Of a stretch of 64,000 nucleotides of DNA, positions 27,248 to 36,289 are shown piece by piece. Source of the DNA: Sarcina sp034439435. Lineage in GTDB: Bacteria; Bacillota; Clostridia; Clostridiales; Clostridiaceae. The position numbers and the translations under genes were made by a program. The notes beneath the pieces were generated by a model, which was given only the letters and a program-made list of their open reading frames with translations, made no database searches and had not been told where the DNA came from. The DNA lies in the NCBI RefSeq assembly GCF_034439435.1, contig NZ_JAPCKJ010000005.1:1-64000 (forward strand), read 5' to 3'. Each line of letters starts with the position of its first letter. Position 1 is the stretch's first letter.

Positions 27248-28780
27248 TTAACTTCTTAGTCGTCCCTTTATTTCATCTACATTAAAAATTTTAAGCACTA
27301 CCAATGATATCATATATATAATAATACCCATAAATATGGCTATTAAGCAAGCTATACTGTTACTTCCGCTATATTTCAAAGCCTGTGAATATAAATATAA
27401 AACTGTACCAATCATTAAAATTGATGCAAATATAGGTTTTACTAATACATTTTTTATATTAGGAGAATATTTAAATTTCTTGGACATGTATATTAAATTC
27501 AATACTAATACCACAGAATAAGATATTATTGTTGCTATTACAGCACCATAAATATTTAAAGATTTTATAGGTATTAAACTCATTGTTAAGATTACTTTTA
27601 AAATACATCCTATTAACAAATGAACTACTGGTCTATAATAATATCCCATACCTTGTAATATTGATGTTGTTATCTGAGTTCCAACTAAAAATGGAACACT
27701 TATTGATAAATACTTCAATATCATAAAGCCTTCTGATTTCCCTGGAAATAAAAGGTTCATTATAGGTTCAGCCATGAAAAATAATCCTAAAAAACATGGG
27801 ATAGCAACTATCATACATAATTTCATTGTAGTATCTATTTTTTCTTTAACCTGAACTTTATTTTTAAGAACATATAATTCAGAAATTATAGGTATTATAG
27901 ACGCTGCTAATGCAGTTGCTAAAGTCATTGGAACATTAGTAAACACAGTAGCTTTACCTGTTAACTGAGCATATAAAACAGTAGCCTCCTGCCCTGTAAA
28001 TCCAGCCTGTAAAAGCTTTTGCGGAACTAAAACAGAATCTATAACTCCCATAATGCTTCCTACAGCAGCCCCTATAGATATAGGAAGTGCTATATTTATT
28101 ATCTCCATAAATATTTTATGGCTACCTTTTATTTTTCCTAAATTAAAACTCTTCTTTATTTTTCTATACTTAGGTATTAAATATAATGCAGCTACAAAAG
28201 CTCCAGCTACAGCCCCAAAGGATGCTCCTCCTGCTGAGTACTCAATCCCTTTATCAATTAATATATAAGCTAGTCCAACACCAACTATCACTCTTCCAAT
28301 TTGTTCTAAAATCTGAGATATTGCCGTTGGCGTCATATTCTGAAACCCTTGAAAAAAGCCTCTAATAGGTGTTATCAATCCTATTAATGTAGGAGCTAAA
28401 CAGATACCTAAAATAGAATAATAAGCCTTATCATCCCATTTTAAAAATGGTAAAAGAAACTTTCCGCCTATGGCTAAAAATATGCTTGTCCCTATACCTA
28501 ACAAAACCATTACTTTTAAAGCTTCTTTTATTACTTGAAAACTTTCCTCATATTTTCCTAAAGCATTTTTTTCCGATACCAACTTAGATACTGCTATAGG
28601 AATTCCTGCTGCAATAGCTACAAAAAGCATATATAAAGGATACGTCATCTGATAATAACCTAATCCTTCATCTCCTATAAGCATTATTAATGGCCATCTA
28701 AAAAACAAGCCAAGAAATTTGGCTAATATACCAGCACAAGCAAGCACAAGACTACCTTTTATAAGGGATTGTTTCTTCAT
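27248..28780 (-). CDS. SpoVB-type polysaccharide/lipid flippase (MOP superfamily)
   Basis: A polytopic membrane protein of the MviN/MATE/SpoVB superfamily, 510 aa with about 14 hydrophobic segments. It starts with KKQSLIKGSLVLACAGILAKFLGLFFRWP, typical of SpoVB/YabM/YkvU/MurJ-like flippases. Its place between spoVT and mazG is that of B. subtilis yabM. It may move lipid-linked cell-wall or cortex precursors; whether it is the functional SpoVB cannot be told from sequence. Confidence 0.85.
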   Translation of the reverse strand: MKKQSLIKGSLVLACAGILAKFLGLFFRWPLIMLIGDEGLGYYQMTYPLYMLFVAIAAGIPIAVSKLVSEKNALGKYEESFQVIKEALKVMVLLGIGTSIFLAIGGKFLLPFLKWDDKAYYSILGICLAPTLIGLITPIRGFFQGFQNMTPTAISQILEQIGRVIVGVGLAYILIDKGIEYSAGGASFGAVAGAFVAALYLIPKYRKIKKSFNLGKIKGSHKIFMEIINIALPISIGAAVGSIMGVIDSVLVPQKLLQAGFTGQEATVLYAQLTGKATVFTNVPMTLATALAASIIPIISELYVLKNKVQVKEKIDTTMKLCMIVAIPCFLGLFFMAEPIMNLLFPGKSEGFMILKYLSISVPFLVGTQITTSILQGMGYYYRPVVHLLIGCILKVILTMSLIPIKSLNIYGAVIATIISYSVVLVLNLIYMSKKFKYSPNIKNVLVKPIFASILMIGTVLYLYSQALKYSGSNSIACLIAIFMGIIIYMISLVVLKIFNVDEIKGRLRS

Positions 28781-28878
28781 AAAATACCTCCAAATTTTAA
28801 ATAACTACTTTACCTTAAGATACTAGATTTATTTATGCTTAATTAAAAATTCCGCTAAACTTCTAGATATTACTTTAA

Positions 28879-28911
28879 AATTCAGAGGGAGCATTACTCT
28901 CTCTGAATTAA
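28879..28911 (-). terminator. Possible spoVT terminator
   Basis: AATTCAGAGGGAG..CTCTCTCTGAATT forms a stable hairpin with one mismatch. The T tract is short, so termination is less sure. CCTCTGAATTT recurs about 40 bp upstream on the transcript. Confidence 0.5.
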
Positions 28912-28991
28912 GTCTCATTTTATATTATTGTAAATTCAGAGGTATTATTACTATTTGAAATACAAATATTAAATTATGATAACTGGTTTGT

Positions 28992-29540
28992 TTATTGTTC
29001 CATTTGTTTTCCTAAAAAGGCTGCTGCTGTTTCTGCTAGCTTTTGTTCAACTTCTCCTAAAGTTTTTCCTTCTTTAGAAAGAATAACTACAGCCCCAATT
29101 GTATCTCCTTCTGCTAATATTGGTGCTATAACTTGACTGCTGTACTTACTTTCATCATCATCTCCATGCATTGGTATGATGTTTTTGTTATTAACACCTA
29201 GTATTACTGATTTTCTCTTATCCATTATATCTTCTAACTCATCACTTATTTTTCTTTCCATAAATTCTTTCTTGGATGTTCCACTTACAGATATAAATGC
29301 ATCGTTATCTGATATGAGAATTATATGACCTGTAGATTGTTGTAAGGCTTCTGCATATTCCTTTGAAAAGTCTGTTAACTCTCCTATTGGTGAATATTTT
29401 TTAAGTATTACTCCACCTTCTCTATCAGTAAAAATCTCTAAAGGATCTCCTTCTCTTATTCTTAAAGTTCTTCTTATTTCTTTAGGTATTACAACTCTAC
29501 CTAAATCATCAATACGTCTTACTATTCCAGTGGCTTTCAT
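28992..29540 (-). CDS. spoVT: Stage V sporulation protein T
   Basis: A forespore transcription regulator acting late in sigma-G control. Residues 1-50 form an AbrB/swapped-hairpin DNA-binding domain (GIVRRIDDLGRVVIPKEIRR). The C-terminal GAF-like domain spans about 55-180. Length 182 matches B. subtilis SpoVT. A sigma-G-like promoter lies upstream, and GGGAGG precedes the ATG. Confidence 0.96.
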   Translation of the reverse strand: MKATGIVRRIDDLGRVVIPKEIRRTLRIREGDPLEIFTDREGGVILKKYSPIGELTDFSKEYAEALQQSTGHIILISDNDAFISVSGTSKKEFMERKISDELEDIMDKRKSVILGVNNKNIIPMHGDDDESKYSSQVIAPILAEGDTIGAVVILSKEGKTLGEVEQKLAETAAAFLGKQMEQ

Positions 29541-29593
29541 TTATATGTACCTCCCTTATATAAATACTAATCACTAATCTTTGTCTACAATAA

Positions 29594-29623
29594 TAGTATT
29601 TAATTTATTTGAAATTTTATACA
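29594..29623 (-). promoter_or_regulatory. Sigma-G-like promoter of spoVT
   Basis: TGTATA (29618-29623), a 17-bp spacer and AATACTA (29594-29600) on the minus strand resemble the sigma-G consensus (TGAATA / CATACTA). spoVT is a known sigma-G gene in B. subtilis. Confidence 0.5.
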
Positions 29624-29696
29624 CATTGATTATATTTATGTTATCTTTTAATTTAATAACCAATTAAAGAAAACTTTTATGAAAACTCTATAAAAA

Positions 29697-29730
29697 AAAG
29701 ACTTATGGATTAACTTCCATAAGTCTTTCT
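29697..29730 (-). terminator. prsA terminator
   Basis: AAAGACTTATGGA..TCCATAAGTCTTT hairpin with a T run on the minus strand. Confidence 0.88.
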
Positions 29731-29740
29731 TTTTTTTAAA

Positions 29741-30766
29741 TTATTTGCTTAAATTTAAGCCTTCTTTTAATTTGTCATCATAAGTTTTAACATTTAAATC
29801 TTTTTTCCATTGATCTAAATCTTTTTGATAAGCTTCTTTTTTCTTTTGGTTTTCTAAAGCTGTTGTTATTTGATCTTTAGCTTGATCTAATGTTAATTGT
29901 GTTTCTTTATCAGTAACATTGTTAACTTGAATTATATGATATCCAAATGAACTCTTAACAGGTTTTGAAATTTCACCATCTTTTAATGGTTTTAATCCTT
30001 CCATAAATGCAGGATCAAAATTTGAATTATTGTAATCTACTCTTCCTAAATTTTCTGCTATTGGCTCTTTCTTAGGATCTGTGTTTTTCTCATATTTATT
30101 AAATAAATCATCAAAAGTTGTTGCTCCTGATTGTATTTCATCATATGCTTTTTGAGCTTCTTCCTCAGTTGGGAATAATAAGTGTTTTGCATCAGCACCA
30201 GCTTGAACTACAAACTGTTGTTTATTTTCATCATAATATTTTTGTATATCTTCGTTAGTTACTTTTACATCTTTAGTAGCATAATCTACTGTTGCTTCGG
30301 CTATAACTTGATCTTTTAAGAATGCTTTAAAAGTATCTTCTGTATATCCTTCTGCCTCTAAAGCTTTATTAAAGTTATCTCCCATACTAGTCTTTATCTT
30401 ATCGAATTGTTCATTAACTTTTTTATTAATTTCATCTTCTGATGGTGTTATTCCTAATTTGCCCGCTTCAATAACTAAAACTTTATCAGTTACTAAACCA
30501 TTTAACACACTTTGTCTTTGTTGTAAAATTTGTTGTGCAACTTGAGGATCTTCCATGTATTTATCCCCATATTGAGTTTGTAACTGAGTAAACATTCCTT
30601 TTAAGTGTGAATCAACCTCTCCTAAAGTTATCTTCTCTCCATTAACTGTAGCTACAGTAGTCTTATCAATAGCTGCTTGAGTTTTTTCTACCATGTTACA
30701 TCCAACAGCTGTGAACATTAAAACTCCAACTAACGCAGATGCTACTAATTTTTTTACACTTACCAT
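29741..30766 (-). CDS. prsA: Foldase lipoprotein PrsA (parvulin-type PPIase)
   Basis: An extracytoplasmic peptidyl-prolyl isomerase that helps exported proteins fold. A signal peptide with a lipobox-like TAVGC places the lipidated Cys at 23. A SurA-like N-terminal segment follows. The parvulin domain (about 190-290) has AKHLLFPTEEEA and SFGYHIIQV. A lysine-rich C-terminal segment ends the 341 residues. It lies between mfd and spoVT, a place shared among clostridia. Confidence 0.92.
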   Translation of the reverse strand: MVSVKKLVASALVGVLMFTAVGCNMVEKTQAAIDKTTVATVNGEKITLGEVDSHLKGMFTQLQTQYGDKYMEDPQVAQQILQQRQSVLNGLVTDKVLVIEAGKLGITPSEDEINKKVNEQFDKIKTSMGDNFNKALEAEGYTEDTFKAFLKDQVIAEATVDYATKDVKVTNEDIQKYYDENKQQFVVQAGADAKHLLFPTEEEAQKAYDEIQSGATTFDDLFNKYEKNTDPKKEPIAENLGRVDYNNSNFDPAFMEGLKPLKDGEISKPVKSSFGYHIIQVNNVTDKETQLTLDQAKDQITTALENQKKKEAYQKDLDQWKKDLNVKTYDDKLKEGLNLSK

Positions 30767-30866
30767 TTTAATACCTCGCCTTTCTCCGATTATAATTTAC
30801 ATAATATTCTAGTCAGATTCCATTTTAGTATATCAATGTTACAATAATATTTCAATTTATAAATTA

Positions 30867-33800
30867 TTAATTATTTAACACCAATATATCGTCTAACATT
30901 TCTTTGAAAGTAGCTAATATATCCTCTTTTTTCTTATCTTTTCCTCTATATAAGAATGTTGGTTTATCACCGAACTCAATTAATATATCATCTCTATAGT
31001 TTTCTAAAAGCATCTTAAATATCTTCTTATTTGTTCTTTCTCTACTTTCAAAGATAAATATTATGTCATCATTTTTCTCTTTTATTTCTTCAATATTTAA
31101 AAGCTTAGCTTTACTCTTTATATAAGCTATATCCATAAGGTTATAAACCATATTTGGTATATTAGAGAATCTATCCTCTAACTCTTCTTTCACATATGCA
31201 TAATCCTCTTCATTTTCTATAGCTGCAATCTTCTTGTATACTTCAATCTTTTGAATCTCATCTTTTATATAACTTGAAGGAATAAACGCATCGACCTTTA
31301 AATCTACAATAGTCTCAACAGGTTCTCTTTCTATTTCACCTTTTATAATTTTTATTGTATCCTCTAACATTCTACAATATAAATCATATCCTATAGATGC
31401 CATATGTCCATGTTGAGCTGAGCCCATCATATTTCCAGCACCTCTTATTTCAAGGTCTCTCATAGCTATTTTGAAGCCTGAACCAAGCTCTGTAAAATCC
31501 TTTAGTGCTTTAAGTCTTTTCTCTGCTACTTCAGTTAAAACTTTGTCCCTCTGGTATAAGAAATATGCATAAGCAACCTTATTACTTCTACCAACTCTTC
31601 CTCTTAACTGATAAAGCTGAGAAAGTCCCATTTTATCTGCATTATTTACAATCATGGTATTAACATTTGGAATATCTATTCCTGTTTCTATTATGGAAGT
31701 ACATACTAATACGTCATATTTTCTTTCCATAAAATCTATCATTTCAGTTTCTAATTGTCTCTCTGTCATTTGACCATGTATAACTGTGGCTTTGCATTCT
31801 GGGACAAGTTCCTGTATATAACTAGCCACTTCTTGAATACTTTCAACTCTGTTATGAACAAAGTACACTTGACCCTCTCTATTTATTTCTCTTAAAATAG
31901 CATCTCTTATAAGTTGATCATTTTGTTCTACAACATATGTTTGTATAGGATATCTATTTTCTGGCGGAGTCTCTATTACAGATATATCTCTTACTCCAGT
32001 AAGTGACATGTGAAGAGTTCTTGGAATAGGCGTTGCACTTAAAGTAAGAACATCAACATTCTTTTTGAAACTCTTTATCTTTTCCTTTTGTGCCACTCCA
32101 AATCTCTGTTCTTCATCAACAATAAGAAGACCTAAATCCTTAAATTGAATATCCTTAGAAACAAGTCTATGCGTTCCTATCAGTATATCTACATTTCCTT
32201 CTTTTAAAGCTTTCAATGTTTCTGTTTGTTGCTTCTTAGTTCTAAATCTACTTATCATGTCTATAGTTATAGGGAACCCTGCAAATCTCTTCTTCATATT
32301 TTTATAATGCTGTTCTGCAAGTATTGTTGTAGGAACTAGGAATGCTACTTGTTTTCCATCCATTACAGCCTTAAAGGCAGCTCTTACAGCAACCTCTGTT
32401 TTACCATAACCAACATCTCCGCAAAGCAATCTATCCATAACTTTAGTTGCTTCCATATCTTCTTTTATATCTTCAAGAGCTGTTAATTGATCTGGTGTTT
32501 CTTCATAAGGGAATTCATCCTCAAATTGTTTTTGCCATTGAGTATCCTTAGAGAATCTATATCCTTTTACTGTTGATCTCTCAGCATATAATTTAACTAA
32601 GTCTCCAGCAATATCATTTATAGATTTTCTTACTTTAGCCTTAGCTTTTTGCCACTCATTGCCTCCAAGCTTACTTATCTTAGGTGAAGCACTATCTGAG
32701 CCAATATATTTTTGTACTAAATCTAATTGTTCAACAGGTACATAAAGCTTATCCCCTTTTGAATATTCAATATCTAAATAATCTCTCTTATGTCCTTGAA
32801 CTTCTATTTGTTTTATCCCTTTATAAACACCTATACCGCTATTCACATGAACTACATAATCTCCAGGTTTTAATTCTGCAAAACTTTTAATTTTTGAAAC
32901 ACCTTTTGATTTTTTCTTCTTTGTCTTTTTAGCTCTTTTAGCATCTCCAAAGATACTTTTATCTGATATTAAACAAGTTTTCATATCAGGATATTCAAAT
33001 CCTTTATTTTGATTTCCAAAGGTTATAACAACCTCTCCACCTTTTATTTCCTTAACATCATCCTTATAAACACTTTCTATTTCTAACTCTCTTAAGGTAT
33101 CAACTAACCTTTCACCTCTTGGTCTTGTTCCTGAAAGTATTAATGTCTTAAATCCATTTTTCTTTTTTTCTCTTATGTCATCTATAAGCATATCAAGTTG
33201 TCCCTGATATCCACTCATAGTACTTTGCTTTAATTCAACCTTATTGAAGGACTCTATAAATCCTCCACCTCCACCAAATGGCACTAAGTTTATTAAGTTA
33301 TTGCCCTTAAATAACTCTTGTACTTCTTCAGCACTTAAACTTAAATTTATTTGAGAAGGAAGGATATTTCCTCTTTCTAAAAAGGCTTCATAGTTTTCAT
33401 TAAATTCAAAAATAGTGCTTTCTAACTTTCCCTTACATCTTTTGGCATCATCAATTATAAAAGTATAATTCTTTAAATAATCAAATAATGTGGCTGGTTT
33501 ATCAAAGAAAAACGGAAGATAACTGTCTATGGTTTCAAAGCTCCAGTTTTCCTGTAAAGACTCTATATTTCTGTCTATTATCTTTCTTAATCTATACCTT
33601 ATCTCTTTATCTGAAACCTTATCCTCAAAGTCTGAAAGCTCTTTTCTCATTTTATCTATAGCATAATCTATAGTTTCTTTATTTAATATTATTTCCTTAG
33701 CAGGGAATATTTCAGCCTTCTTAACTTTTTCTATACTTCTTTGAGACTCTACATTAAATGTTCTAATAGAATCAACTTCATCTCCAAAAAGCTCTATTCT

Positions 33801-34391
33801 AAAAGGATTAACTGAATTAGGAGGAAATACATCTAATATTCCTCCTCTTAATGAAAATTCACCCTTACCTTCAACAGTTTCTAATCTTTCATATCCTGAT
33901 TCAACAAGCTTATTCGCAAGTTCTTTTAAATCAACTTCATCTCCAACTTTAACCTTTAATATGTGACTTTTATAAAGTTCCTTAGGTGTGTAAGTCGCTG
34001 CAAAAGCATCTATGGAAGTAACTATTATCTTTTTATTACTTCTTAACATCTCTTTTATAACTTTTAACCTTGCCCATCTTACATCTCCAGAAATAGCATC
34101 TATATTGTAAAATACAATTTCTCTTGAAGGTAAGTAATATACATTCGGTAGATAAAATGATAAATCTTCATATATATTTCTAGCTTCAATATCATTATGT
34201 GTAACAACAACTATAGGCTTATCTGACTCCTCATACACCCCATTTATAAAATAAGACTTACCTGAATCTGATAACCCATTCACCATTACTGGATAACTCC
34301 CGCTTTCCATAAAAGATTTAACCTTTTGAAAAGCATCACTATTTAATAAAGGAGTCATTAACCCCTGTAACCTCAATCTAAACACCGCCAT
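30867..34391 (-). CDS. mfd: Transcription-repair coupling factor Mfd
   Basis: Removes stalled RNA polymerase from lesions and recruits UvrA. The N-terminal UvrB-like module (about 1-400) is followed by the RNA polymerase-interacting domain (PGDYVVHVNSGIGVYKGI, about 510-530). The translocase part has Walker A GDVGYGKTE (about 655) and DEEQ (about 757), and ends in the D7 domain. Length 1174 is typical. The start is uncertain: the chosen ATG has no clear ribosome-binding site, and an ATG 11 codons later has AGGGG just upstream. The gene begins 11 bases after pth. Confidence 0.95.
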   Translation of the reverse strand: MAVFRLRLQGLMTPLLNSDAFQKVKSFMESGSYPVMVNGLSDSGKSYFINGVYEESDKPIVVVTHNDIEARNIYEDLSFYLPNVYYLPSREIVFYNIDAISGDVRWARLKVIKEMLRSNKKIIVTSIDAFAATYTPKELYKSHILKVKVGDEVDLKELANKLVESGYERLETVEGKGEFSLRGGILDVFPPNSVNPFRIELFGDEVDSIRTFNVESQRSIEKVKKAEIFPAKEIILNKETIDYAIDKMRKELSDFEDKVSDKEIRYRLRKIIDRNIESLQENWSFETIDSYLPFFFDKPATLFDYLKNYTFIIDDAKRCKGKLESTIFEFNENYEAFLERGNILPSQINLSLSAEEVQELFKGNNLINLVPFGGGGGFIESFNKVELKQSTMSGYQGQLDMLIDDIREKKKNGFKTLILSGTRPRGERLVDTLRELEIESVYKDDVKEIKGGEVVITFGNQNKGFEYPDMKTCLISDKSIFGDAKRAKKTKKKKSKGVSKIKSFAELKPGDYVVHVNSGIGVYKGIKQIEVQGHKRDYLDIEYSKGDKLYVPVEQLDLVQKYIGSDSASPKISKLGGNEWQKAKAKVRKSINDIAGDLVKLYAERSTVKGYRFSKDTQWQKQFEDEFPYEETPDQLTALEDIKEDMEATKVMDRLLCGDVGYGKTEVAVRAAFKAVMDGKQVAFLVPTTILAEQHYKNMKKRFAGFPITIDMISRFRTKKQQTETLKALKEGNVDILIGTHRLVSKDIQFKDLGLLIVDEEQRFGVAQKEKIKSFKKNVDVLTLSATPIPRTLHMSLTGVRDISVIETPPENRYPIQTYVVEQNDQLIRDAILREINREGQVYFVHNRVESIQEVASYIQELVPECKATVIHGQMTERQLETEMIDFMERKYDVLVCTSIIETGIDIPNVNTMIVNNADKMGLSQLYQLRGRVGRSNKVAYAYFLYQRDKVLTEVAEKRLKALKDFTELGSGFKIAMRDLEIRGAGNMMGSAQHGHMASIGYDLYCRMLEDTIKIIKGEIEREPVETIVDLKVDAFIPSSYIKDEIQKIEVYKKIAAIENEEDYAYVKEELEDRFSNIPNMVYNLMDIAYIKSKAKLLNIEEIKEKNDDIIFIFESRERTNKKIFKMLLENYRDDILIEFGDKPTFLYRGKDKKKEDILATFKEMLDDILVLNN

Positions 34392-34402
34392 TCTAAAATA
34401 AA

Positions 34403-34969
34403 TTAATCTATCTTAACTCCATTAAACTTATTCATTGATTCCTTAGCATCATTTTTAACAATTTCAACAATTGCATCACTTACTACTGGAATAACTTTTT
34501 CTACATGTTCTCTATCTTCTTTTGAAAATTTTCCCAAAACATGATTTACTAAATTATCTTTAGGTTGTCCTACCCCAACTTTAACTCTTGGGAATTCATC
34601 TCCACCAAGGTTTTGTATTATGCTCTTGATTCCATTATGACCTCCAGCACTACCTTTTTCTCTTATTCTTAATTTTCCAATATCTAAACTTATGTCATCA
34701 TAAACTACTATGATTTCATCATTTTCTAATTTATAAAAATTAGCAAGTTCTCTTATACTTTCTCCACTTAAGTTCATATATGTTAAAGGTTTTAATAAAA
34801 TAACCTTATTATTTTCTATAAAACCTTCTCCACAAAGACCTTTAAATTTTTCCCTATTTACATCAATATTATACTTATTTGCCATATAATCAATTACATC
34901 AAATCCGATATTATGTCTAGTTTGTTCGTATTGTTTTCCTGGGTTGCCTAATCCAACTATTAAAATCAT
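34403..34969 (-). CDS. pth: Peptidyl-tRNA hydrolase
   Basis: Recycles peptidyl-tRNA released from ribosomes. Signature residues are NPG and TRHNIGF with the catalytic His near 20, YMNLSG, and AGGHNGIKS. The open frame reaches 34981, but GGAGG sits five bases before the ATG at 34969, giving 188 aa. It is followed closely by mfd. In B. subtilis this is spoVC, in the same order before mfd. Confidence 0.96.
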   Translation of the reverse strand: MILIVGLGNPGKQYEQTRHNIGFDVIDYMANKYNIDVNREKFKGLCGEGFIENNKVILLKPLTYMNLSGESIRELANFYKLENDEIIVVYDDISLDIGKLRIREKGSAGGHNGIKSIIQNLGGDEFPRVKVGVGQPKDNLVNHVLGKFSKEDREHVEKVIPVVSDAIVEIVKNDAKESMNKFNGVKID

Positions 34970-35067
34970 ATTGTCCTCCATTATAATTATATAATTACGT
35001 TTCTAAATTATTTTAATTAAATCATTCTTTAATTATACTTTTACTATTAGTATAAAACAATAAAAAA

Positions 35068-35095
35068 CCCTTCACCAAATTACGTGAAGGGTTAT
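35068..35095 (-). terminator. Terminator after the HtrA-like gene
   Basis: AACCCTTCAC..GTGAAGGGTT perfect arms and a T run on the minus strand. Confidence 0.88.
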
Positions 35096-35110
35096 ATTTC
35101 TTTTTTATAA

Positions 35111-36268
35111 TTATTTTAAAGTTACAGAAATATCTTTTACAGATTCTCCTCTAATAACTTTAATCTTAACTATATCTCCTACAGAATGTTTTTTTAGTAA
35201 ATCAGCTAAACTTTCTATATTTTTAACCTTTTTACCATCTACTTCAACTATTATATCCGTAGGCTTTATTCCTGCATTAAATGCATTGCTACCTTTATCA
35301 ACATCTTCTACATAAATTCCATAAACATTATGTTTTTCATCTGCAACAGTAGTCCCTGTAACACCTAATGTTGTTCCAGTAGTAACACTACCTTCTCTTA
35401 TTATAGAGTCAGCTATTCTTAAAGCATCATTTATTTCTAAGGCATAATATACTCCTGGTTTTGAAAACTTATTGGTAAAATATAAACTATTTATTCCAAC
35501 AACTTTTCCATTGTAGTCACATAATATACCACTATTATTAGCTTCATTTATTAGTGAACTAGTCTCTATAACATCGACTACCTTTGAATCTGAATGATCT
35601 TCTTCACCTATAGTTACCTTCTTAATCGGTGCACTTACTATTCCATTAGCTACAAAACCTAACGGCTCTTCACATATTATATTTCCTAATGTTGCGACTC
35701 TTTCTCCTGTTTCTAAAACTTCAAGTTCAGAGGTTGATATACTCTTTAATCCATTGGATTCTACCTTTAATACTGCTATGTCAGTATCTTTATCGAATCC
35801 AACCAGTACTGCTTGGAAAGGACTTATATCATTACTTGATATTTTTACATATATCTCTGGAAAATCCTTTATAGCACTATAGCTAGTAATTATGTATCCA
35901 TCAGTTCTAATAACAATTCCAGATATATTTTTATCATTATTTTCACCTATAGATAAATTCTTCTTATTATCTCCAACAGTAACAATACCACTTGCAGATT
36001 TATTAACTAAATTAGTTATGTCATATCTCCCATCTTTTATCTCATTTAAAAGATTAGTATTTTGACTCTCTATAGTTAAATCCTTAGTATAGTGCTTAAA
36101 AGCTATAAAGCTTGTAACTATAACTAACATAATAAAACTTGCTAACCTTAAAAAGCTTTTTATCCAGAATCTTTTCTTATCTTTTTTAATCACTATATTG
36201 TCATAGTTTTTTTCACTTAATTCATGGAGATCCTTCCCATTTTTAGAGTGCTTAAAAAACTTCCCCAT
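35111..36268 (-). CDS. Membrane-anchored HtrA-like protein with a degenerate protease domain and PDZ domain
   Basis: The layout is DegP/HtrA-like: a cytoplasmic N-terminus, one transmembrane segment (about 38-57), a trypsin-like domain (about 85-290) and a PDZ domain (about 300-385). The catalytic residues are not conserved. The His position in the canonical TNNHV motif reads TSYSA (Ser131). The GNSGG serine motif reads ANNSG, with Asn at 245. Only the Asp in TDIAVLK (163) remains. It is therefore probably an inactive sensor or scaffold. It lies 21 bases after a histidine kinase gene, suggesting a role in the same envelope signalling pathway. Confidence 0.8.
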   Translation of the reverse strand: MGKFFKHSKNGKDLHELSEKNYDNIVIKKDKKRFWIKSFLRLASFIMLVIVTSFIAFKHYTKDLTIESQNTNLLNEIKDGRYDITNLVNKSASGIVTVGDNKKNLSIGENNDKNISGIVIRTDGYIITSYSAIKDFPEIYVKISSNDISPFQAVLVGFDKDTDIAVLKVESNGLKSISTSELEVLETGERVATLGNIICEEPLGFVANGIVSAPIKKVTIGEEDHSDSKVVDVIETSSLINEANNSGILCDYNGKVVGINSLYFTNKFSKPGVYYALEINDALRIADSIIREGSVTTGTTLGVTGTTVADEKHNVYGIYVEDVDKGSNAFNAGIKPTDIIVEVDGKKVKNIESLADLLKKHSVGDIVKIKVIRGESVKDISVTLK

Positions 36269-36289
36269 AAAGACCTCCTATGCAATATT

